DNA from: Pomphorhynchus laevis
Lineage: Eukaryota > Acanthocephala > Palaeacanthocephala > Echinorhynchida > Pomphorhynchidae
Direction: 5' to 3'
Length of the DNA stretch: 64,000 bases
Assembly: GCA_012934845.2 (NCBI GenBank)
Contig: WNNJ02003782.1
Coordinates: forward strand, 1-64,000
Of this stretch, positions 1-12,821 are shown piece after piece (the stretch's first letter is position 1; each line of letters starts with the position of its first letter). The position numbers were made by a program, and so were the translations under genes. The notes beneath the pieces are model-generated. The model was not told the origin of the DNA. It saw only the letters and a list, made by a program, of their open reading frames with translations, and did no database searches.

Positions 1-3000
1 TTAAACACTGAGTTTGAATTTTTATCAGTAAACACTGAGTTTGATTATTTTAATCAGTAAACACTGAGTTTGAATTTTTATAAGTAAACACTGAGTTTGA
101 TTGTTTTAATCAGTAAACACTGAGTTTGAAGTTTTATCAGTAAACACTTAGTTTGATTATTTTAATTAGTAAACACTTAGTTTATTGTTTTAATCATTAA
201 ACACTGAGTTTGAATTTTTATCAGTAAACACTGAGTTTGATTATTTTAATCAGTAAACACTGTTTTTGAAGTTTTATCAGTAAACACTTAGTTTGAATTT
301 TTATCAGTAAACACTTAGTTTGATTATTTTAATTAGTAAACACTGAGTTTGAATTTTTATAAGTAAACACTGAGTTTGATTATTTTAATCAGTAAACACT
401 TTGTTTGAAGTTTTATCAGTAAACACTTAGTTTGATTATTTAAATTAGTAAACACTTAGTTTATTGTTTTAATCATTAAACACTGAGTTTGAATTTTTAT
501 CAGTAAACACTGAGTTTGATTATTTTAATCAGTAAACACTGTTTTTGAAGTTTTATCAGTAAACACTTAGTTTGAATTTTTATCAATAAACACTGAGTTT
601 GATTATTTTAATTAGTAAACACTGAGTTTGAATTTTTACAAGTAAACACTGGGTTTGATTGTTTTAATCAGTAAACACTGAGTTTGAAGTTTTATCAGAA
701 ACACTTAGTTTGAATTTTTATCAATAAACACTGAGTTTGATTATTTTAATTAGTAAACACTGAGTTTGAATTTTTATAAGTAAACACTGAGTTTGATTGT
801 TTTAATCAGTAAACACTGAGTTTGAAGTTTTATCAGTAAACACTTAGTTTGATTATTTTAATTAGTAAACACTGAGTTTGAATTTTTATCAGTAAACACT
901 GAGTTTGATTATTTTAATAGTAAACACTGAGTTTGAATTTTTATAAGTAAACACTGAGTTTGATTATTTTAATCAGTAAACACTGAGTTTGAATTTTTAT
1001 CAGTAAACACTTAGTTTGATTTTTTATCAGTAAACACTTAGTTTTATTATTTTAATCAGTAAACACTGAGTTTGAAATTTTATCAGTAAACACTTAGTTT
1101 GAATTTTTTATCAGTAAACACTAAGTTTGATTTTTTTAATTAGTAAACACTTAGTTTGAATTTTTATCAGTAAACACTTAGTTTGATTATTTTAATTAGT
1201 AAACACTGAGTTTGAATTTTTATCAGTAAACACTTAGTTTGAATTTTTATCAGTAAACACTGAGTTTGAATTTTTATCAGTAAACACTTAGTTTGATTAT
1301 TTTAATTAGTAAACACTGAGTTTGAATTTTTATAAGTAAACACTGAGTTTGATTATTTTAATCAGTAAACACTGAGTTTGAATTTTTATCAGTAAACACT
1401 AGTTTGATTTTTTTAATCAGTAAACACTGAGTTTGAATTTTTATCAGTAAACACTTAGTTTGATTATTTTAATTAGTAAACACTGAGTTTGAATTTTTAT
1501 CAGTAAACACTGAGTTTGAATTTTTATCAGTAAACACTTAGTTTGATTATTTTAATTAGTAAACACTTAGTTTGAATTTTTATCAGTAAACACTTAGTTT
1601 GATTATTTTAATTAGTAAACACTGAGTTTGAATTTTTATCAGTAAACACTGAGTTTGATTATTTTAATTAGTAAACACTGAGTTTGAATTTTTATCAGTA
1701 AACACTTAGTTTGATTATTTTAATTAGTAAACACTGAGTTTGAATTTTTATAAGTAAACACTTAGTTTGAATTTTTATCAGTAAACACTTAGTTTGATTA
1801 TTTAAATTAGTAAACACTGAGTTTGAATTTTTATCAGTAAACACTTAGTTTGATTATTTTAATTAGTAAACACTGAGTTTGAATTTTTATCAGTAAACAC
1901 TTAGTTTGAATTTTTATCAGTAAACACTGAGTTTGATTATTTTAATAGTAAACACTGAGTTTGAATTTTTATAAGTAAACACTGAGTTTGATTATTTTAA
2001 TCAGTAAACGCTGAGTTTGAATTTTTATAAGTAAACACTTAGTTTGAATTTTTTAATAAGTAAACACTGAGTTTGATTGTTTTAATCAGTAAACACTGAG
2101 TTTGAAGTTTTATCAGTAAACACTTAGTTTGATTATTTTAATTAGTAAACACTTAGTTTCATTGTTTTAATCATAAAACACTGAGTTTGAATTTTTATCA
2201 GTAAACACTGAGTTTGATTTTTTTAATTAGTAAACACTTAGTTTTATTATTTTAATTAGTAAACACTGAGTTTGAATTTTTATCAGTAAACACTTAGTTT
2301 GATTATTTTAATTAGTAAACACTGAGTTTGAATTTTTATCAGGAAACACTTAGTTTGATTATTTTAATTAGTAAACACTGAGTTTGAATTTTTATCAGTA
2401 AACACTTAGTTTGAATTTTTATCAGTAAACACTTAGTTTGATTATTTAAATTAGTAAACACTGAGTTTGAATTTTTATCAGTAAACACTTAGTTTGATTA
2501 TTTTAATTAGTAAACACTGAGTTTGAATTTTTATCAGTAAACACTTAGTTTGAATTTTTATCAGTAAACACTGAGTTTGATTATTTTAATCAGTAAACAC
2601 TTAGTTTGATTTTTTTAATTAGTAAACACTTAGTTTGATTGTTTTAATCAGTAAACACTGAGTTTGAATTTTTATCAGTAAACACTTAGTTTGAATTTTT
2701 ATCAGTAAACACTTAGTTTGATTATTTTAATTAGTAAACACTGAGTTTGAATTTTTATCAGTAAACACTTAGTTTGAATTTTTATCAGTAAACACTGATT
2801 TTGATTATTTTAATCAGTAAACACTTAGTTTGATTATTTTAATTAGTAAACACTTAGTTTGATTATTTTAATCAGTAAACACTGAGTTTGAATTTTTATC
2901 AGTAAACACTTAGTTTGATTATTTCAATTAGTAAACACTGAGTTGGAATTTTTATCAGTAAACACTTAGTTTGATTTTTTTAATTAGTAAACACTGAGTT

Positions 3001-6000
3001 TGAATTTTTATCAGTAAACACTTAGTTTGATTTTTTTAATTAGTAAACACTGAGTTTGAATTTTAATCAGTAAACACTTAGTTTGAATTTTTATCAGTAA
3101 ACACTTAGTTTGATTATTTTAATTAGTAAACACTGAGTTTGAATCTTTTAATCAGTAAACCCTTAGTTTGATTATTTTAATTAGTAAACACTTAGTTTGA
3201 TTATTTTAATCAGTAAACACTGAGTTTGAATTTTTATCCGTAAACACTTAGTTTGATTATTTCAATTAGTAAACACTGAGTTTGAATTTCTATCAGTAAA
3301 CACTTAGTTTGATTATTTTAATTAGTAAACACTGAGTTTGAATTTTTATAAGTAAACACTGAGTTTGATTATTTTAATCAGTAAACACTGAGTTTGAATT
3401 TTTATCAGTAAACACTTAGTTTGAATTTTTTATCAGTAAACACTGAGTTTGATTATTTTAATTAGTAAACACTGAGTTTGAATTTTTATCAGTAAACACT
3501 GAGTTTGAATTTTTTAATCAGTAAACACTAAGTTTGAAGTTTTATCAGTAAACACTTAGTTTGAATTTTTATCAGTAAACACTTAGTTTGTATTATTTTA
3601 ATTAGTAAACACTGAGTTTGATTGTTTTAATCAGTAAACACTGAGTTTGAAGTTTTATCAGTAAACACTTAGTTTGAATTTTTATCAGTAAACACTGAGT
3701 TTGATTATTTTAATTAGTAAACACTGAGTTTGAATTTTTATAAGTAAACACTGAGTTTGATTATTTTAATCAGTAAACACTAAGTTTGAAGTTTTATCAG
3801 TAAACACTTAGTTTGAATTTTATCAGTAAACACTTAGTTTGATTATTTTAATTAGTAAACACTGAGTTTGAATTTTTATCAGTAAACACTGAGTTTGATT
3901 ATTTTAATTAGTAAACACTGAGTTTGAATTTTTATCAGTAAACACTTAGTTTGAATTTTTTATCAGTAAACACTGAGTTTGATTATTTTAATTAGTAAAC
4001 ACTGAGTTTTAATTTTTATCAGTAAACACTGAGTTTGAATTTTTTAATCAGTAAACACTAAGTTTGAAGTTTTATCAGTAAACACTTAGTTTAATATTTT
4101 TAATTAGTAAACACTTAGTTTGAATTTTTTATCAGTAAACACTGAGTTTGATTATTTTAATTAGTAAACACTGAGTTTTAATTTTTATCAGTAAACACTG
4201 AGTTTGAATTTTTTAATCAGTAAACACTAAGTTTGAAGTTTTATCAGTAAACACTTAGTTTGAATTTTTATCAGTAAACACTTAGTTTGATTATTTTAAT
4301 TAGTAAACACTGAGTTTGAATTTTTATCAGTAAACACTTAGTTTGATTATTTTAATTAGTAAACACTGAGTTTGAATTTTTATCAGTAAACACTTAGTTT
4401 GAATTTTTATCAGTAAACACTTAGTTTGAATTTTTATCAGTAAACACTGAGTTTGATTATTTTAATCAGTAAACACTGAGTTTGAATTTTTATCAGTAAA
4501 CACTTAGTTTGAATTTTTTATCAGTAAACACTGAGTTTGATTATTTTAATTAGTAAACACTGAGTTTTAATTTTTATCAGTAAACACTGAGTTTGAATTT
4601 TTTAATCAGTAAACACTAAGTTTGAAGTTTTATCAGTAAACACTTAGTTTGAATTTTTATCAGTAAACACTTAGTTTGATTATTTTAATTAGTAAACACT
4701 GAGTTTGAATTTTTATAAGTAAACACTGAGTTTGATTATTTTAATCAGTAAACACTGAGTTTGAAGTTTTATCAGTAAACACTTAGTTTGATTATTTTAA
4801 TTAGTAAACACTTAGTTTCATTGTTTTAATCATTAAACACTGAGTTTGAATTTTTATCAGTAAACACTGAGTTTGATTATTTTAAATAGTAAACACTTAG
4901 TTTGATTATTTTAATTTTTAATAGTAAACACTGAGTTTGAATTTTTATCAGTAAACACTTAGTTTGATTATTTTAATTAGTAAACACTGAGTTTGAATTT
5001 TTATCAGTAAACACTTAGTTTGATTATTTTAATTAGTAAACACTGAGTTTGAATTTTTATCAGTAAACACTTAGTTTGATTGTTTTAATCAGTAAACACT
5101 GAGTTTGAAGTTTTATCAGAAACACTTAGTTTGAATTTTTATCAATAAACACTGAGTTTGATTATTTTAATTAGTAAACACTGAGTTTGAATTTTTATAA
5201 GTAAACACTGAGTTTGATTGTTTTAATCAGTAAACACTGAGTTTGAAGTTTTATCAGTAAACACTTAGTTTGATTATTTTAATTAGTAAACACTTAGTTT
5301 CATTGTTTTAATCATTAAACACTGAGTTTGAATTTTTATCAGTAAACACTGAGTTTGATTATTTTAATCAGTAAACACTGAGTTTGTTTAAATTTTTATA
5401 AGTAAACACTGAGTTTGATTGTTTTAATCAGTAAACACTAAGTTTGAAGTTTTATCAGTAAACACTTAGTTTGATTATTTTAATTAGTAAACACTTAGTT
5501 TCATTGTTTTAATCATTAAACACTGAGTTTGAAATTTTATCAGTAAACACTTAGTTTTAATTTTTTATCAGTAAACACTAAGTTTGATTTTTTTAATTAG
5601 TAAACACTTAGTTTGAATTTTTATCAGTAAACACTTAGTGTTATTATTTTAATTAGTAAACACTGAGTTTGAATTTTTATCAGTAAACACTTAGTTTGAT
5701 TATTTTAATTAGTAAACACTGAGTTTGAATTTTTATCAGTAAACACTTAGTTTGATTATTTTAATTAGTAAACACTGAGTTTGATTATTTTAATTAGTAA
5801 ACACTGAGTTTGAATTTTTATAAGTAAACACTGAGTTTGATTATTTTAATCAGTAAACGCTGAGTTTGAATTTTTATCAGTAAACACTTAGTTTGATTAT
5901 TTTAATTAGTAAACACTGAGTTTGATTGTTTTAATCAGTAAACACTGAGTTTGAAGTTTTATCAGTAAACACTTAGTTTGATTATTTTAATTAGTAAACA

Positions 6001-9000
6001 CTGAGTTTGATTGTTTTAATCAGTAAACACTGAGTTTGAAGTTTTATCAGTAAACACTTAGTTTGATTATTTTAATTAGTAAACACTTAGTTTCATTGTT
6101 TTAATCATTAAACACTGAGTTTGAATTTTTATCAGTAAACACTGAGTTTGATTATTTTAATTAGTAAACACTTAGTTTGATTATTTTAATTAGTAAACAC
6201 TGAGTTTGAATTTTTATCAGTAAACACTTAGTTTGATTATTTTAATTAGTAAACACTGAGTTTGAATTTTTATCAGGAAACACTTAGTTTGATTATTTTA
6301 ATTAGTAAACACTGAGTTTGAATTTTTATCAGTAAACACTTAGTTTGAAGTTTTATCAGTAAACACTGAGTTTGATTATTTTAATTATTAAACACTTAGT
6401 TTGAATTTTTATCAGTAAACACTGAGTTTGAATGTTTATCAGTAAACACTTAGTTTGATTATTTTAATTAGTAAACACTGAGTTTGAATTTTTATAAGTA
6501 AACACTGAGTTTGATTATTTTAATTAGTAAACACTGAGTTTGAATTTTTATAAGTAAACACTGAGTTTGATTATTTTAATCAGTAAACGCTGAGTTTGAA
6601 TTTTTATCAGTAAACACTTAGTTTGATTATTTTAATAAGTAAACACTGAGTTTGATTGTTTTAATCAGTAAACACTGAGTTTGAAGTTTTATCAGTAAAC
6701 ACTTAGTTTGATTATTTTAATTAGTAAACACTTAGTTTCATTGTTTTAATCATAAAACACTGAGTTTGAATTTTTATCAGTAAACACTGAGTTTGATTTT
6801 TTTAATTAGTAAACACTTAGTTTTATTATTTTAATTAGTAAACACTGAGTTTGAATTTTTATCAGTAAACACTTAGTTTGATTATTTTAATTAGTAAACA
6901 CTGAGTTTGAATTTTTATCAGGAAACACTTAGTTTGATTATTTTAATTAGTAAACACTGAGTTTGAATTTTTATCAGTAAACACTTAGTTTGAATTTTTA
7001 TCAGTAAACACTTAGTTTGATTATTTTAATTAGTAAACACTGAGTTTGAATTTTTATCAGTAAACACTTAGTTTGATTATTTTAATTAGTAAACACTGAG
7101 TTTGAATTTTTATCAGTAAACACTAAGTTTGAATTTTTATCAGTAAACACTGAGTTTGATTATTTTAATCAGTAAACACTTAGTTTGATTTTTTTAATTA
7201 GTAAACACTTAGTTTGATTGTTTTAATCAGTAAACACTGAGTTTGAATTTTTATCAGTAAACACTTAGTTTGAATTTTTATCAGTAAACACTTTGTGTTA
7301 TTTTTTTAATTAGTAAACACTGAGTTTGAATTTTTATCAGTAAACACTTAGTTTGAATTTTTATCAGTAAACACTGATTTTGATTATTTTAATCAGTAAA
7401 CACTTAGTTTGATTATTTTAATTAGTAAACACTTAGTTTGATTATTTTAATCAGTAAACACTGAGTTTGAATTTTTATCAGTAAACACTTAGTTTGATTA
7501 TTTCAATTAGTAAACACTGAGTTTGAATTTTTATCAGTAAACACTTAGTTTGATTTTTTTAATTAGTAAACACTGAGTTTGAATTTTTATCAGTAAACAC
7601 TTAGTTTGATTTTTTTAATTAGTAAACACTGAGTTTGAATTTTAATCAGTAAACACTTAGTTTGAATTTTTATCAGTAAACACTTAGTTTGATTATTTTA
7701 ATTAGTAAACACTGAGTTTGAATCTTTTAATCAGTAAACCCTTAGTTTGATTATTTTAATTAGTAAACACTTAGTTTGATTATTTTAATCAGTAAACACT
7801 GAGTTTGAATTTTTATCCGTAAACACTTAGTTTGATTATTTCAATTAGTAAACACTGAGTTTGAATTTCTATCAGTAAACACTTAGTTTGATTATTTTAA
7901 TTAGTAAACACTGAGTTTGAATTTTTATAAGTAAACACTGAGTTTGATTATTTTAATCAGTAAACACTGAGTTTGAATTTTTATCAGTAAACACTTAGTT
8001 TGAATTTTTTATCAGTAAACACTGAGTTTGATTATTTTAATTAGTAAACACTGAGTTTGAATTTTTATCAGTAAACACTGAGTTTGAATTTTTTAATCAA
8101 TAAACACTAAGTTTGAAGTTTTATCAGTAAACACTTAGTTTGAATTTTTATCAGTAAACACTTAGTGTTATTATTTTAATTAGTAAACACTGAGTTTGAT
8201 TATTTTAATCAGTAAACACTGAGTTTGAATTTTTATCAGTAAACACTTAGTTTGAATTTTTTATCAGTAAACACTGAGTTTGATTATTTTAATTAGTAAA
8301 CACTGAGTTTGAATTTTTATCAGTAAACACTGAGTTTGAATTTTTTAATCAATAAACACTAAGTTTGAAGTTTTATCAGTAAACACTTAGTTTGAATGTT
8401 TATCAGTAAACACTTAGTTTGATTATTTTAATTAGTAAACACTGAGTTTGAATTTTTATAAGTAAACACTGAGTTTGATTATTTTAATCAGTAAATACTG
8501 AGTTTGAAGTTTTATCAGTAAACACTTAGTTTGAATTTTTTATCAGTAAACACTGAGTTTGATTTTTTTAATTAGTAAACACTGAGTTAGAATTTTTATC
8601 AGTAAACACTGAGTTTGAATTTTTTAATCAGTAAACACTAAGTTTGAAGTTTTATCAGTAAACACTTAGTTTGAATTTTTATCAGTAAACACTTAGTTTA
8701 ATATTTTTAATTAGTAAACACTTAGTTTGAATTTTTATCAGTAAACACTGAGTTTGATTATTTTAATTAGTAAACACTGAGTTTGAATTTTTATCATTAA
8801 ACACTGAGTTTGAATTTTTTAATCAGTAAACACTAAGTTTGAAGTTTTATCAGTAAACACTTAGTTTGAATTTTTATCAGTAAACACTTAGTTTAATATT
8901 TTTAATTAGTAAACACTTAGTTTGAATTTTTATCAGTAAACACTTAGTTTGATTATTTTAATTAGTAAACACTGAGTTTGAATTTTTATCAGTAAACACT

Positions 9001-10884
9001 TAGTTTCATTGCTTTAATCATTAAACACTGAGTTTGAATTTTTATCAGTAAACACTGAGTTTGATTATTTTAATCAGTAAACACTGAGTTTGAATTTTTA
9101 TAAGTAAACACTTAGTTTGAATTTTTTATCAGTAAACACTGAGTTTGATTATTTTAATTAGTAAACACTGAGTTTTAATTTTTATCAGTAAACACTGAGT
9201 TTGAATTTTTTAATCAGTAAACACTAAGTTTGAAGTTTTATCAGTAAACACTTAGTTTGAATTTTATCAGTAAACACTTAGTTTGATTATTTCAATTAGT
9301 AAACACTGAGTTTGAATTTTTATTAGTAAACACTTAGTTTGATTATTTTAATTAGTAAACACGGAGTTTGAATTTTTATCAGTAAACACTTAGTTTGATT
9401 ATTGTAATTAGTAAACTGTGAGTTTGAATTTTTATCAGTAAACACTTAGTTTGAATTTTTTATCAGTAAACACTGAGTTTGATTATTTTAAGTAGTAAAC
9501 ACTGAGTTTTAATTTTTTTCAGTAAACACTGAGTTTGAATTTTTTAATCAGTAAACACTAAGTTTGAAGTTTTATCAGTAAACACTTAATGTTATTGTTT
9601 TTATCAGTAAACACTGAGTTAGATTATTTTAATTAGTAAACACTGAGTTTTAATTTTTATCAGTAAACACTGAGTTTGAATTTTTTAATCAGTAAACACT
9701 AAGTTTGAAGTTTTATCAGTAAACACTTAGTTTGAATTTTTATCAGTAAACACTTAGTTTCATTGTTTTAATCATTAAACACTGAGTTTGAATTTTTATC
9801 AGTAAACACTGAGTTTGATTATTTTAATCAGTAAACACTGAGTTTGAATTTTTATAAGTAAACACTTAGTTTGAATTTTTATCAGTAAACACTTAGTGTT
9901 ATTATTTTAATTAGTAAACACTGAGTTTGATTATTTTAATCAGTAAACACTGAGTTTGAATTTTTATAAGTAAACACTTAGTTTGAATTTTTATCAGTAA
10001 ACACTTAATGTTATTGTTTTTATCAGTAAACACTGAGTTTGATTATTTTAAATAGTAAACACTGAGTTTTAATTTTTATCAGTAAACACTGAGTTTGAAT
10101 TTTTTAATCATTAAACACTAAGTTTGAAGTTTTATCAGTAAACACTTAGTTTGAATTTTTATCAGTAAACACTTAGTTTCATTGTTTTAATCATTAAACA
10201 CTGAGTTTGAATTTTTATCAGTAAACACTGAGTTTGATTATTTTAATCAGTAAACACTGAGTTTGAATTTTTATAAGTAAACACTTAGTTTGATTATTTT
10301 AATCAGTAAACACTGAGTTTGAAGTTTTATCAGTAAACACTTAGTTTGATTATTTTAATTAGTAAACACTTAGTTTCATTGTTTTAATCATTAAACACTG
10401 AGTTTGAAGTTTTATCAGTAAACACTTAGTTTGAATTTTTTATCAGTAAACACTGAGTTTGATTATTTTAATTAGTAAACACTTTTGAATTTATTAGTAA
10501 ACACTTAGTTTGAATTTTTATCAGTAAACACTTAGTGTTTTTATTTTAATTAGTAAACACTGAGTTTGAATTTATATCAGTAAACACTTTGTTTAATATT
10601 TTTTATTAGTAAACACTTAGTTTGAATTTTTATCAGTAAACACTTTGTTTGAAGTTTTATCAGTAAACACTGAGTTTGATTATTTTAATTAGTAAACACT
10701 GAGTTTGAATTTTTATAAGTAAACACTTAGTTTGATTATTTTAATTAGTAAACACTGAGTTTGAATTTTTATAAGTAAACACTGAGTTTGATTATTTTAA
10801 TCAGTAAACGCTGAGTTTGAATTTTTATCAGTAAACACTTAGTTTGATTATTTTAATCAGTAAACACTGAGTTTGAAGTTTTAA
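1..10884. repeat. Giant 27-29 bp minisatellite array
   Basis: The whole stretch is a head-to-tail array of two interleaved unit types sharing the core AGTAAACACTKAGTTTGA (K is G or T). One spacer reads ATTTTTATC (unit about 27 bp) and the other TTATTTTAATY (unit about 29 bp); minor spacers include AGTTTTATC and TTGTTTTAATC. At this length there are roughly 390 units (estimated, not counted). Rare private variants recur 4579 bp apart, so long blocks were duplicated on top of the basic repeat. No open reading frame or gene is visible. The array begins at the window edge, so its true left end is unknown. Function is unknown; a subtelomeric or heterochromatic block is possible. Confidence 0.97.
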
Positions 10885-10980
10885 AGTAAGAATTTAAGTA
10901 TCGAATTGTAAATTTTATTTTTATTGTTATTATTATGAAAAATAATAATAGAAAAGCTTCTTACATAAAGATCTTTCAGC

Positions 10981-11268
10981 TTAATCTCTTGGAAGTTGTT
11001 TTAACATTTCTACTTGTTTATATATACAGTTTTTCCTTTTATCACCATGACTTCTTGGTTTGCGTTTAACCGGATTATTATAATATAGTTGTTTATTATG
11101 TATTATACTACTTCTGCCAATTCCTTGTACCACGTCATTCAATCCTAATGGGTACATGGAATTAAGAGTTTTAATCCAAAAATCTTCTTTTTCTAATAGT
11201 TTTTGATTTAATATTGAAATGTTTTCTTCGATAATATGTTCTAAAATAAATAATTTACAGTATTTTCA
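10981..11268 (-). mobile_element. Penelope-like element C-terminal fragment
   Basis: Read on the minus strand, this stretch gives a peptide with the box EDFWIKTLNSMYPLGLND and then a basic tail, ending in a stop just after QLPRD. The pattern (R)E-x-WI-x-L-x-T-x-x-P-x-GLN is one I associate with the C-terminal end of Penelope-like reverse transcriptase/GIY-YIG proteins. No RT core is present, so this is a short remnant. It lies in the 960 bp that interrupt the minisatellite, beside a gag fossil on the other strand. The family call rests on one motif recognised from memory. Confidence 0.4.
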
Positions 11269-11367
11269 ACTCCTTAATTCCAAAGTCTATTATTATGTTT
11301 CTAGATTTTCTTAAATACAGCTGTGTGAGCATCTCAATTTATTAAAAATTTGTGAACATGTTGCAGT

Positions 11368-11835
11368 ATGGATAAGTTACTAAAGCCAGAACCTCTGTCT
11401 GCCGATTCGAACGATCCGAATGCCGGAATAAGCTGAAAGCACTGGAAGCGTCGTTTTCTAAAATTTCTAGCGTCCATTAGCGACCTAACTGTCGAAAACA
11501 AATTCGATGCCTTAGTTAACCATGGCGCTCCAGATATTTATCGCCACATCAATGATATCAACACTTTCGACAAAGCAATCCTTGAGCTAGATAGACTTTA
11601 TATAAAACCGCGGAACGAAATCTTTGCATGATACCAGTTTAGCCCATCTAATCAACGATCGGATCAATCTATAGATCAATTTATACAAACCCTTAAATCG
11701 ATGAGTAAAAAATTTACTTTTAAAGCCGCTTCTTCAGTGGAACATCGATTTTTTTTGTTGGGGATGCGTTTATCTTCCGGCTAAAATCTTCATTCATTGG
11801 ACAACGATTACTGGAATATTCGAATTTTGAAATGA
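11368..11835 (+). mobile_element. Fossil Ty3/gypsy-type gag fragment
   Basis: Plus-strand translation shows a gag/capsid-type sequence opening MDKLLKPEPLSAD, followed by a KHWKRRFLKFL-like segment, a 'Y-KPRNEIFA' segment and 'F-QTLKSMSKKF'. This order is typical of the gag N-terminal part of Ty3/gypsy-class LTR retrotransposons of animals. The piece is broken by several lesions; no pol region and no LTRs are seen. It sits inside the minisatellite, which resumes just downstream. Its degradation suggests an old insertion. Confidence 0.6.
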
Positions 11836-11845
11836 CGAAAGTATT

Positions 11846-12350
11846 TGATTATTTTAATTAGTAAACACTTAGTTTGAATTTTTTTATCAGTAAACACTGA
11901 GTTTGATTATTTTAATCAGTAAATACTGAGTTTGAAGTTTTTATCATAGTAAACACTGAGTTTGAATTTTTTAATCAGTAAACACTAAGTTTGAAGTTTT
12001 ATCAGTAAACACTTAGTTTGAATTTTTATCAGTAAACACTGAGTTTGATTATTTTAATCAGTAAACACTGAGTTTGAAGTTTTATCAGTAAACACTTTCT
12101 GAGTAGTTGTAATTTTTAATTAAATTTGTTACTGTTTCTTTCTTTGGATAGACTTTTAATTGTATTGAGATTGTCGCTTTTGAACATAATATCTATTTTA
12201 ATAACAAAGAGATGCTGAAATTATATGTAGACTATTAAGTCATTATCGTTTAAGCCGAATAAATTTTGTAATTGTGTTCATAGCTGATCATTTTTTAATC
12301 AGTAAACACTGAGTTTTATTATTTTAATCAGTAAACTTTTAGTTTGATTA
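11846..12350. repeat. Minisatellite resumed and decaying edge
   Basis: The 27-29 bp unit (GTAAACACTKAGTTTGA core) returns at about 11846-12098. After a break of about 190 bp of non-repeat AT-rich DNA it appears a last time at 12292-12350 with more diverged units. This shows that the stretch at 10885-11845 was inserted into, or replaced part of, a once continuous array, and that the array decays at its right edge. Confidence 0.9.
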
Positions 12351-12821
12351 GCTTTCCAAAGTATTTGTTTACACGTTTAGTTACAAATAATACACATATT
12401 TCCTGCTTATGTTTACACAATTTGAAATCGAGCAGCGATTATGTTATCGCGATTATCAGGACCTATCAATTTAATCACTGCAATAATAAAGCAATCTGGC
12501 AATCACTGCATTATCATTAGTGAAGTGCCGATTTAATTGTTTGCTACTGTCTTAACTTTAATGCTTACAAATTCAGTTATCGTGCACTGAGAGAATGCTT
12601 TTCAGCGTCACACTTTGCATTTGTTTACACAATTTCTACACGTCATAATTGTCGTTGATTTTAAGACATACTGATAATCGTCATTGCAGAGCAATTTGTA
12701 ATATTGCAATTGATCCCGTGTGAATCAAGAAGTTCCATTTTTCAGAAAAGAGTCGCTTCGGATCATAAGTAGCAGCAGAACTGGTTTCAATAACAAACGG
12801 ATAAAGTGGAGAGAGAAGGAA

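Noticed and set aside
1-10884. CRISPR-like array
   Set aside because: The spacers are not unique. They are two or three recurring variants, and the repeat and spacer together form one minisatellite unit. The genome is animal.
12720-12821. GTG start for the coiled-coil gene
   Set aside because: GTG is not a usual start in animals. The first ATG is at 12822, and upstream in-frame sequence may be exon read-in after the acceptor-like site near 12744.
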